A stretch of DNA of 64,000 nucleotides. It comes from Clostridium sp. (GTDB taxonomy: Bacteria; Cyanobacteriota; Vampirovibrionia; Gastranaerophilales; Gastranaerophilaceae). The translations under genes were made by a program, and so were the position numbers. The stretch covers positions 1-64,000 of the forward strand of contig JAHALR010000002.1 of the NCBI GenBank assembly GCA_018362895.1. The letters are read 5' to 3'. Of this stretch, positions 57,107 through 64,000 are shown piece by piece (within the stretch, counting starts at the first letter, position 1; each line of letters starts with the position of its first letter). The notes beneath the pieces were generated by a model. It was not told the origin of the DNA. It ran no database searches and saw only the letters and a list, made by a program, of their open reading frames with translations.

Positions 57107-59105
57107 CGTATAAGTCTCCTATATAGGAATCATTTTGTGCACGCCGTTGAATTATCTTGTCTCCATATTGAGAACCTTTGATAATTTCTTCGGATGCCCA
57201 TTTACACACTTTTGCGGGGTAGTTTTCTCCAGCTTTTGAACACAAGTCCCCGACTACACTATAATGCATTGCGATTTTTAATTCAAGTTGTGAACGTTTC
57301 TTATTATTTTCTTTGTCAAAATTTTTATTATAATTTGCAATCTTTTTATAGCCGTCTTCTCCCAGAGCGTTGATTTTTTCTTTTTCAATAATGCTGTCTA
57401 TGATGTTATTAGTTTTGTTCTGTCTTTTTTGAAGACCGCATTCTCTTATTAACTTGGCACTGTTTAAGTTTATTAAGGTGTTATAACAGTTTCTGGTTTC
57501 ATGGAATTTGTCCTGTTTCAGCAATACAAATGCCATTTTTTCAAGAATTTTAAGCTTTTCATCATCCTGTGCATTTTTGCTGTATAAAATTTCAAGAATT
57601 TTTCCGTAAAAATATTCTGCACCGCCATACTCGCCTTTTTCTTCGTCTTTTTGTGCAAGCTTTTCATAGTCGTCTATTTCCAGAGTGTTGTTTTTTAACT
57701 TCTGGTTTTCTCTGTATTTTATGTCTTTTGCAATGCAGTTAAAAACAGCAAAACAGCTTCCCCACATAGATAAAACACTGGGTTTGCCGCTGCCTTCACA
57801 GTCACATTTTGGGAAGATAACTTTGTTGTCTTTGTTTGTTCTGAAAAAGAGTTTGAGTGATTTGTCAGTGTATTCGCCTTGGATATTAAGCTTTTTGGCG
57901 TTTATTGTTTGTTCGTCAAAAAGGTCTTTGACTTTGTAAAGCTTGTCTTCCGGTGCGGCTTCGGGATTGTTTTTCAAAAGTTCTGTTTCGTTTTTGTCTG
58001 CGAGAACTTCATTTATATCTCTTCCTACGAATTTGACAAGGTTTTCAATTTCGTCGTTTGCAGGAAATTCTTCGAAAGGATATTCATTTGTTTCTGTGTC
58101 AGTATAGCTGTATCCGATTACTTTGTTTGATTCTTTGTCTCTTACAGGAGAAAAGTTATATACACCTCTGGCACCATCTGTGATGCATGTATCGTATGCT
58201 GCAAACATATAGTCCTGAGCTCCGTCAGCTTCTTTTACTGTTACAACATTTGCTTCTGAAAGAGAAAGAAGATTGAAATCATACCAGTTGTTTCTTTTAA
58301 TTTCTGAAGCCATTTCATCAACAACACCGTTTATGTCTTCTCCTGTTGCGATAAAATGATAAAGTTCCGGCTTGAGTCCTCTTTGACCGGCCATCCATTT
58401 CAGCGTATCATCATGCGGGTGCCCGGCGGGAATGTATACTTTGGCACCTTTTTCTTTGAGGCTGTTAAGTTCGTTTATTACGCCCCAGGTATATTCTATG
58501 CCCTGATGAAGCGGATCCATATAGTCGATATTCTGTCTGTAACGGTCAGGGTTGTAATATATTTCTTTGAGGAAGTCGAGAATTTGAGCTTTGTTTGTCT
58601 TGACTGTCTGGTGTGTGAGATTCAGGTAGTGCCCTGTTACAGAATTTATTTGATCTCTGAGGTTTAAAAGCGGGACTGTTGCAAGTGCAGGAACAGCTAC
58701 ATAGTCGCCTTTTTTCAGGGTTGTGCTTTCGTTAAGAAGTTGGAGTTCGTGTTCCAGACTTTTGAGTTGTTTTACGTTTCTGTCTTTAGGGTTGACTTCC
58801 ACATTGTGCATTTCAATGTCCATATTTTTTTCAACAGCTTTTGCAAAGTGGGAGACGTTTGAGGCGTGGTTGCTTCCGTCTACAATGTGAACGGGATACC
58901 CCATAAATGAAATTTTTTTTGAAGCTGCTAAGTTAGAGAAAGCGGTGATTTGAATACCTTTAAAGCTTAAAATACTGTTGTTGTCGGGAATAGAATATGA
59001 AATCGGGATGAGGCAATTTTTTTGAATTTGTTTTTTGTTTTTATATTGCCAATTTCTGTTTATTATGCCTGAATGATGCTTTACTGTTGAATTGTTGACA
59101 ATCAA
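57087..59105 (-). CDS. Large hypothetical protein with twin SFKG/SFMG motifs and TPR-like C-terminus
   Basis: TTG 59105 is chosen because GGAG lies 7 nt upstream; the frame stays open to 59147. The 672-aa protein has the motifs ILSFKG and ISFMG about 25 residues apart near the N-terminus. A domain of roughly 350 residues follows (VHIVDGSNHASNVSHFAKAV, YIPAGHPHDDTLKWMAGQRGLKPELYHFIATGEDINGVVDEMASEI) that I do not recognise. The C-terminal 250 residues are helical and TPR-like (EEKGEYGGAEYFYGKILEILYS). A possible NAD/hydrolase-like fold is not claimed. It overlaps the downstream amidohydrolase gene by 20 bp, so the two are probably made together. Confidence 0.76.
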   Translation of the reverse strand: MIVNNSTVKHHSGIINRNWQYKNKKQIQKNCLIPISYSIPDNNSILSFKGIQITAFSNLAASKKISFMGYPVHIVDGSNHASNVSHFAKAVEKNMDIEMHNVEVNPKDRNVKQLKSLEHELQLLNESTTLKKGDYVAVPALATVPLLNLRDQINSVTGHYLNLTHQTVKTNKAQILDFLKEIYYNPDRYRQNIDYMDPLHQGIEYTWGVINELNSLKEKGAKVYIPAGHPHDDTLKWMAGQRGLKPELYHFIATGEDINGVVDEMASEIKRNNWYDFNLLSLSEANVVTVKEADGAQDYMFAAYDTCITDGARGVYNFSPVRDKESNKVIGYSYTDTETNEYPFEEFPANDEIENLVKFVGRDINEVLADKNETELLKNNPEAAPEDKLYKVKDLFDEQTINAKKLNIQGEYTDKSLKLFFRTNKDNKVIFPKCDCEGSGKPSVLSMWGSCFAVFNCIAKDIKYRENQKLKNNTLEIDDYEKLAQKDEEKGEYGGAEYFYGKILEILYSKNAQDDEKLKILEKMAFVLLKQDKFHETRNCYNTLINLNSAKLIRECGLQKRQNKTNNIIDSIIEKEKINALGEDGYKKIANYNKNFDKENNKKRSQLELKIAMHYSVVGDLCSKAGENYPAKVCKWASEEIIKGSQYGDKIIQRRAQNDSYIGDLYDESHKG

Positions 59106-59241
59106 TACTCTTCTCCGGATTGTAAGATTAACAAAACAAAAACGCAAAAAGACTATTTTTTGCTACTAAAAAGAATAAACACTTAACAATTGTACAACAT
59201 GTTTTTCATATAAAGAATTTATTAAAATATCTTTATTTTTA

Positions 59242-59270
59242 TTGACAACAAAAATAAATAAAAATATGCT
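59242..59270 (+). promoter_or_regulatory. Promoter of the glutamate synthase genes
   Basis: A perfect -35 TTGACA (59242-59247), a 17-nt spacer and TATGCT (59265-59270) lie 31 bp before ATG 59302. It drives the split glutamate synthase operon. Confidence 0.75.
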
Positions 59271-59301
59271 AAAAACACTAGGTGAATTAAGGTAGGCAAT
59301 A

Positions 59302-60411
59302 ATGTGTCGTATAGGTGCTATCAAATCAAAAAAATATTTACATCCGCTTAAAGCACTTGAGTTGATGCGTTCTCAGCAAAAAGGGCACGACAACTCCGGT
59401 TTTGCTTTTGTTATGCAGGATTTGGGCGGTGTTTTTGAAAATTATAAAGAACTCCCGATTCTTTCAATGGCTTGTACAAATGAGGGAATGCACATTGCCG
59501 AGGATATCCTCCACTCAATAGGCTTTGTCCGTGTAATGCAATGGGCACCCGATGTGCACAATGACATAGAGGGCTTGAATATAAAACCTATGCCTAACTA
59601 TGTTTTTGAAGTTTTTAACTATCCTCATTCTTATAAATATGCACCAAAAGAAGAAAAAGAGGCGCTTCTTCTTGACACACGCCTGAGACTGAGAAAAGCT
59701 CTTGAAGAAGCAGACGAAGGCTATGTTTATTCATTCTGGCCTGATTTGTTGACTCTGAAGGAAATCGGAGATCCGAGAGACATTGGAACATACTTTGGTC
59801 TTTGGGAGGAGAAAGAAGATTTTTGCGCAAAAATTATCACTGCACAGTGCAGACAAAATACAAACTACGACATTGTGCGTTATGCTGCACACCCATTCTT
59901 TTTACAAGGCTATACCGCATTGTGTAACGGTGAAAATACTTTTTATGAAAAGAATAAACTTTTTCAAAAAAAACTGCATAAAGGCTATATAGGTTTTGAA
60001 AGTGATTCTCAGTGCTTTTTGTATACGCTTCATTATGTGAATAAAATCCTGAAATGGCCTTTAAAATATTTTAAACACGTAATCACTCCGTTGCCGTATG
60101 AGGAGATGACTGCTAGAAAAGATTCGGAAATTCTTCTTAGAATAAAGGCCTCGCTTGCACATCTTGAAGCAAACGGCCCTAATTCTATGATTGCAGTTAC
60201 TCCGGACGGAACAATGTTTACGACATGCGATTCAAAAAAACTGCGTCCTGTCGTTGTCGGAAAAACTGAGGACACAGTCATTATTACATCAGAGGTTACA
60301 GGCATAAATGAAATTATGCCCGATCGTGATATTTCAGAAGATATCTATCCTAACGAAAGAGAAATGGTTGTTGTGGACAATGACCTGAATATTGAAAGGT
60401 GGCAGCAATAG
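59302..60411 (+). CDS. Glutamate synthase amidotransferase-domain protein (class II GATase), separate subunit
   Basis: The 369-aa protein starts MCRIGAIKSKKYLHPL, placing the catalytic Cys2 of a class II glutamine amidotransferase at the N-terminus after removal of Met. GHDNSGFAFVMQ and TDTxLRLRKA-like segments fit the GltB/GltA amidotransferase domain. The Gln-binding half is followed by a helical part. It would release ammonia from glutamine and channel it to the FMN domain, encoded by the next gene as a separate protein. In most bacteria these domains are in one polypeptide of about 1500 aa. The stop overlaps the next start by 13 nt. Confidence 0.85.
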   Translation: MCRIGAIKSKKYLHPLKALELMRSQQKGHDNSGFAFVMQDLGGVFENYKELPILSMACTNEGMHIAEDILHSIGFVRVMQWAPDVHNDIEGLNIKPMPNYVFEVFNYPHSYKYAPKEEKEALLLDTRLRLRKALEEADEGYVYSFWPDLLTLKEIGDPRDIGTYFGLWEEKEDFCAKIITAQCRQNTNYDIVRYAAHPFFLQGYTALCNGENTFYEKNKLFQKKLHKGYIGFESDSQCFLYTLHYVNKILKWPLKYFKHVITPLPYEEMTARKDSEILLRIKASLAHLEANGPNSMIAVTPDGTMFTTCDSKKLRPVVVGKTEDTVIITSEVTGINEIMPDRDISEDIYPNEREMVVVDNDLNIERWQQ

Positions 60412-62057
60412 ATACTCGTGTTATAAAAACAAATGACGTTTCAAAAAACGACCTGAAATGGCAGATAGAATACGACCCGAAAAGGTGTACGCTTTGTGGG
60501 AAATGTTGTGCGGCTTGCACATTTAACGCTATTGAGTTTGGGGTTGAAAGAAGAAGAAAAGTAAAAAGCGAAGGAGCTTTGCCTAATCCTAAAGTTACGT
60601 GGGAAACTGAGCCTGTTGTGAAACAGGTTATAACGAAGAATAAAAATTGCGTGGGCTGTGGTATGTGTGCTAAAGTCTGCCCGAATGAAGCAATAAAACC
60701 TGTTTATAATGAACATAACAGGGTAAATGTGATTTACAGAGCGGAAAATGCCGAATCTCCGAAAAGGGGCGGGCGTTCTAATTTGCATACAGAGGGCAGA
60801 ACCCTTGATAAGATAAAAATCGGAAGAATCTCTCAGATGACAGACCCGTCACTGGATGCGATGAGACACACTTTTGATATTCTGGCTCCGTTTGGAAGAG
60901 TTCTTCCTCCTGAAAAACTGCCTTTTGAAATAGGCGAAGACGGAGAACTTCATATGAAAAGCCAGGCTCCAAACACAAGATGGATTTATCCGATAATCAT
61001 AGGCGATATGTCTGTCGGAGCGCTTTCAACAAGAATGTGGGAAGCTGTTGCAATGGCTGTTGCATATTTGAATGAGGTTGCCGGACTGCCTGTCAGAATG
61101 TGTTCGGGTGAGGGCGGTATGCCTTTGAAACTTTTGCGCTCAAGATACTTAAAATATATGATTCTTCAGATTGCATCAGGGCACTTTGGCTGGGACAGAA
61201 TTATTAACGCAATGCCTGAAATGACGGAAGATCCGGCAGGTGTGCTGATAAAAATCGGACAGGGGGCAAAACCCGGTGACGGCGGTCTTCTGCTTGCTAA
61301 GAAAGTGGTCAGACATATTCAGGAAATCAGAGGTGTTCCAAAATCTGACCTGCTCTCTCCTCCGAATCATCAGGGCTTGTATTCTATTGAAGAAAGCGTT
61401 CAGAAAATGTTTTTGTCTATGAACTCGGCTTTCAAATTCAGAGTTCCTGTTGCAATTAAAGTTGCAGCTTCTGTTACGAGTGTCAGCGTTTATAATAACC
61501 TTTTAAGAGATCCGTATAATATTGTTGGCGGCTTTTTCCTTGACGGAATAGCCGGAGGGACCGGTGCTGCGCATGAAGTTTCACTTGACCATACGGGGCA
61601 TCCGATTGTTTCAAGGCTGAGAGACTGTTATCTGGCTGCTGTGCACCAGGGTAAACAGGGGCAGATTCCACTTTGGGCAGCAGGCGGAATCGGCATGAAC
61701 GGAACACTTGCAGCCGATGCCTTCAAGATGATTTGTCTCGGTGCTAACGGTGTGTTTACAGGCAAATTGATTTTGCAGATTGCAGGCTGTATAGGAAATG
61801 ACTTTGGTCGCTGCAATGCCTGCAACACCGGTCTTTGTCCTGTTGGCATCACTACCCAGAACAAAACCCTTGTGGACAGACTTGATGTTGATAAGGTTGC
61901 ACAAAATATTGTGAACTACTTCCTTGCAACTCATACTGAATTGAAAAAACTTCTTGCTCCTATCGGAAACAGCTCGCTTCCTGTTGGAAGGTCAGATGCT
62001 CTCGTTACTGTGGACAAAAACGTTGCTACGAGATTGGATATACAACATGTGTGCTAA
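60399..62057 (+). CDS. gltB-like: Glutamate synthase FMN/Fe-S domain protein with ferredoxin clusters
   Basis: GTG 60399 begins a 552-aa protein overlapping the previous stop by 13 nt. Two [4Fe-4S] motifs open it (CTLCGKCCAACTFNAIEF, CVGCGMCAKVCPNEAI). The glutamate synthase TIM barrel follows, with FMN-site SPPNHQGLYSIE and VSLDHTGHP, GGFFLDGIAGGTGAA, and the [3Fe-4S] Cys segment GRCNACNTGLCPVGITTQ. It converts 2-oxoglutarate and ammonia to glutamate. The ferredoxin-type N-terminus suggests electrons come from ferredoxin-like chemistry or from the next gene product. This layout resembles the archaeal/thermophile split glutamate synthase. Confidence 0.9.
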   Translation: MAAIDTRVIKTNDVSKNDLKWQIEYDPKRCTLCGKCCAACTFNAIEFGVERRRKVKSEGALPNPKVTWETEPVVKQVITKNKNCVGCGMCAKVCPNEAIKPVYNEHNRVNVIYRAENAESPKRGGRSNLHTEGRTLDKIKIGRISQMTDPSLDAMRHTFDILAPFGRVLPPEKLPFEIGEDGELHMKSQAPNTRWIYPIIIGDMSVGALSTRMWEAVAMAVAYLNEVAGLPVRMCSGEGGMPLKLLRSRYLKYMILQIASGHFGWDRIINAMPEMTEDPAGVLIKIGQGAKPGDGGLLLAKKVVRHIQEIRGVPKSDLLSPPNHQGLYSIEESVQKMFLSMNSAFKFRVPVAIKVAASVTSVSVYNNLLRDPYNIVGGFFLDGIAGGTGAAHEVSLDHTGHPIVSRLRDCYLAAVHQGKQGQIPLWAAGGIGMNGTLAADAFKMICLGANGVFTGKLILQIAGCIGNDFGRCNACNTGLCPVGITTQNKTLVDRLDVDKVAQNIVNYFLATHTELKKLLAPIGNSSLPVGRSDALVTVDKNVATRLDIQHVC

Positions 62058-64000
62058 AAAATTTACTATAAACAGTTTGGAAAATAATAAAAGACTTTCA
62101 TCTCAAGAGTTGTTACAGCTCATATATGCAAAGATGAAAGAGGGGTATACTTCTTTTGAAATTACGGCATCAGGTCAGCATAATATAGGCGGTCCATTGT
62201 GGAGCGAAGACGGAACGCCGCTTTGTTTTGAACTTAAAAACCCCGGACAGCGTGCAGGCTCAATGGGTATGCCGAATACAAAAATTGTTATAGAAGGTTC
62301 TGCTCCTGCTGATGTGGGCTGGCTGAACTCGGGTGCAGAGATTATTCTCAAAGGTGATGGCGGTGATACAACAGCACATTGTGCTGCAAGCGGAAAGGTC
62401 TATGTTGGCGGACGTGTCGGAACTCGTTCCGGTGCATTGATGAAACATGACCCCAAATATCCTGCGCCTGAATTTTGGGTGTTGAAAAATACAGGTTCGT
62501 TTTCGTTTGAGTTTATGGGCGGCGGAACAGCTGTTGTATGCGGCGTGGACTGTGAGGGAATGGAATCCATTCTCGGAAGCCGTTCTTGTGTGGGGATGGT
62601 CGGCGGTACTATTTATGTCAGAGGTGCTGTAAGCGGACTGTCTGAAGATGTTTATCTTGTTGAGCTTGATGATTCTGATGCTGCATTTTTGAAAAACGGT
62701 TTGCAGGACTTTCTTGCAAAAATTGAAAGACTTGAACTGCTTGATATGTTGTCTGATTTTTCTCAATGGAAAAAAATTGTCGCAAAAACTTTTGAAGAAC
62801 GGAAATCAAATCATCTTATTCCAATGAAAGATTTTCGTCTTAATAACTGGGAAAAGGAAAACAAGGGCGGGATTTTTTCTGATGTTTATGAGGATGATTT
62901 CAAAGTTTATTCTATCGTGAACAAAGGCGACCACAGGCTTCGCTACCCGAGCTGGGAAAATTATACACAGTCGGCACCCTGCGAAAGTCATTGTCCTATC
63001 GGAATACCTACTCAAAAAAGAATAAACCTTATAAAAAATGACAAAATAAAAGAAGCTCTTGAGCTGATGCTTGATTATACTCCTTTTCCGGCATGTGTGT
63101 GCGGAAATCTCTGTCCTAACCTTTGTATGGAGGAGTGTAACAGAGGATATGTTGATGAGCCGATAAAGTTTGATGCTCTCGGGATGATGAGTCGTGATGT
63201 AAAAATCGGACCTTTTTCATCGACTAAAAACAGTTCTGTTGCCGTAATAGGCGGCGGTGTCGCCGGTCTTTCAGCAGCTTGGAGACTTAAAAAAGACGGT
63301 TACAGTGTTACTGTTTTTGATGACGATAAAGAAATCGGAGGAAAACTCAGACAGGTTATTCCTTCTGAACGTTTGTCAAAAGAGTGCCTTGATGCGGAAA
63401 TTGAGCGCGTGAAAAATTCAGGTATAGATTTTGTTCTGAATACCAAGCTTACAGATACTCTTTTTGATGAAATTACTTCAAAATATGATGCAGTTATAAT
63501 AGCCTGCGGTGCTCACAACCCTGTTGTTATTCCTTTTGAGGGGCATGAAAAGCTTGTCAAAGGGCTTGAGTTTTTAAAAGCAGTAAAAAATAATCAAAAA
63601 CCTGAAATAGGTAAAAAGGTAGTTGTAATTGGCGCAGGCAATGCAGCCATGGATGTTATAATCGAGGCTTATAACTGTGGTGCACAAAAAGTTACTGCTA
63701 TTGATATACAAAAACCGGCGGCTTTTGATAAAGAAATCAACCATGTGAAAGCAAAAGGCGCAGAGATTCTTTATCCGTGCTTTACTGAAAAGGTTACGGA
63801 ACAAGGAGTTGTGTTAAAAGACGGAACAGTGCTTGAGGCTGACACTGTAATCATTTCCATAGGCGACCGCCCGAAACTCGATTTTGTTCCTTCTTCGTGG
63901 CTTGATGAAAGAGGTATGCTAAAGTTGAATAAGTTTAAACAAACCGAAAACAAAAAAGTGTTTGCTGCCGGTGATGTTATTAAACAGGGGCTTTTTACAA
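62047..64000 (+). CDS. Glutamate synthase GXGXG domain fused to GltD-like NAD(P)H:flavin oxidoreductase, 3'-truncated by the window
   Basis: The frame runs from ATG 62047, which overlaps the previous stop by 11 nt, to the window end, giving 651 residues with no stop. Residues about 30-235 form the GXGXG beta-helix of glutamate synthase (ILKGDGGDTTAHCAASGKVYVGGRVG, GGTAVVCGVDC). Residues about 310-650 are a GltD small-subunit-like region with a Cys-rich cluster (CESHCPIGIPTQ, CVCGNLCPNLCMEEC). An FAD motif VAVIGGGVAGLSAAW (about 398-412) and an NAD(P) motif KKVVVIGAGNAAMD (about 523-536) follow. This joins domains that are separate elsewhere. The end lies outside. Confidence 0.88.
   Translation, partial: MCAKKFTINSLENNKRLSSQELLQLIYAKMKEGYTSFEITASGQHNIGGPLWSEDGTPLCFELKNPGQRAGSMGMPNTKIVIEGSAPADVGWLNSGAEIILKGDGGDTTAHCAASGKVYVGGRVGTRSGALMKHDPKYPAPEFWVLKNTGSFSFEFMGGGTAVVCGVDCEGMESILGSRSCVGMVGGTIYVRGAVSGLSEDVYLVELDDSDAAFLKNGLQDFLAKIERLELLDMLSDFSQWKKIVAKTFEERKSNHLIPMKDFRLNNWEKENKGGIFSDVYEDDFKVYSIVNKGDHRLRYPSWENYTQSAPCESHCPIGIPTQKRINLIKNDKIKEALELMLDYTPFPACVCGNLCPNLCMEECNRGYVDEPIKFDALGMMSRDVKIGPFSSTKNSSVAVIGGGVAGLSAAWRLKKDGYSVTVFDDDKEIGGKLRQVIPSERLSKECLDAEIERVKNSGIDFVLNTKLTDTLFDEITSKYDAVIIACGAHNPVVIPFEGHEKLVKGLEFLKAVKNNQKPEIGKKVVVIGAGNAAMDVIIEAYNCGAQKVTAIDIQKPAAFDKEINHVKAKGAEILYPCFTEKVTEQGVVLKDGTVLEADTVIISIGDRPKLDFVPSSWLDERGMLKLNKFKQTENKKVFAAGDVIKQGLFT

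Noticed and set aside
1..64000. tRNA or rRNA genes, IS elements, phage genes, integrases, restriction or CRISPR systems
   Set aside because: None seen: no transposase or integrase motifs, no cloverleaf-like sequence in the intergenic gaps, and no compositional island.

Overview
The window is a chromosomal segment from an AT-rich, anaerobic bacterium with a Gram-negative envelope. The best fit is a gut-type Vampirovibrionia/Melainabacteria lineage (order Gastranaerophilales, the non-photosynthetic sister group of Cyanobacteria). This placement is an inference. It rests on a Kdo transferase for lipid A, a trimeric [FeFe]-hydrogenase, superoxide reductase plus ferritin, a Ycf45-like AAA/R3H ATPase of cyanobacterial/plastid type, glycogen-type glgC, several type IV pilin-like proteins of the 'AFTLAEV' type, and hypothetical proteins that begin with a short N-terminal SFKG/SFG-like motif. 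No IS element, phage, CRISPR array, tRNA or rRNA was seen. The segment reads as core genome with lineage-specific hypotheticals between blocks.

Layout. 1-3.6 kb: ribosomal/RNA polymerase operon (rpsD'-rpoA-rplQ-truA-rplM-rpsI). 3.8-8.9 kb: hypotheticals, a 664-aa secreted TPR protein, a Cys-cluster protein and a pair of membrane proteins. 9-10.2 kb: waaA. 10.3-11.3 kb: rpsF-ssb-rpsR on the minus strand. 11.4-12.7 kb: a LeuC-type dehydratase. 12.9-14.2 kb: a modular EF-hand/LysM-like/AKAEAEAK-repeat protein. 14.3-17.3 kb: glgC, a thioredoxin-like lipoprotein and two pilin-like proteins. 17.3-23.6 kb: a complete RND efflux operon (MFP-RND-TolC) with a palindrome on its promoter. 23.6-27.7 kb: a secreted protein and a 1163-aa zinc-ribbon/cyclase-like/ATPase/TPR protein. 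27.8-30.4 kb: ssb2, a four-carbon-acid-sugar kinase and PdxA. 31.1-32.1 kb: superoxide reductase and ferritin. 32.1-36.1 kb: a Ycf45-like ATPase divergent from an NfeD-flotillin pair. 36.9-41.9 kb: membrane-arm complex I genes nuoJKLMN only, with a shortened NuoL. 42-43.2 kb: two motif-bearing hypotheticals. 43.3-45.7 kb: radA and a FliA/WhiG-type sigma factor. 45.7-47.7 kb: three tandem pilin-like genes. 47.8-52.0 kb: hydCBA behind a Rex-like operator. 52-59.1 kb: hypotheticals, a second aconitase-family enzyme and an amidohydrolase. 59.3-64 kb: a split glutamate synthase whose third gene runs off the window.

How it fits together. The hydrogenase would dispose of reductant from fermentation, and the Rex-like site would tie its expression to the NADH/NAD+ ratio. 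Superoxide reductase and ferritin suit an anaerobe that meets oxygen occasionally. Glutamate synthase and the LeuC-type enzymes belong to amino-acid metabolism. The nuoJKLMN remnant suggests an unusual ion-translocating membrane module without the usual neighbours. The pilins, TPR proteins, RND pump and modular EF-hand protein form the surface and envelope part of the segment.
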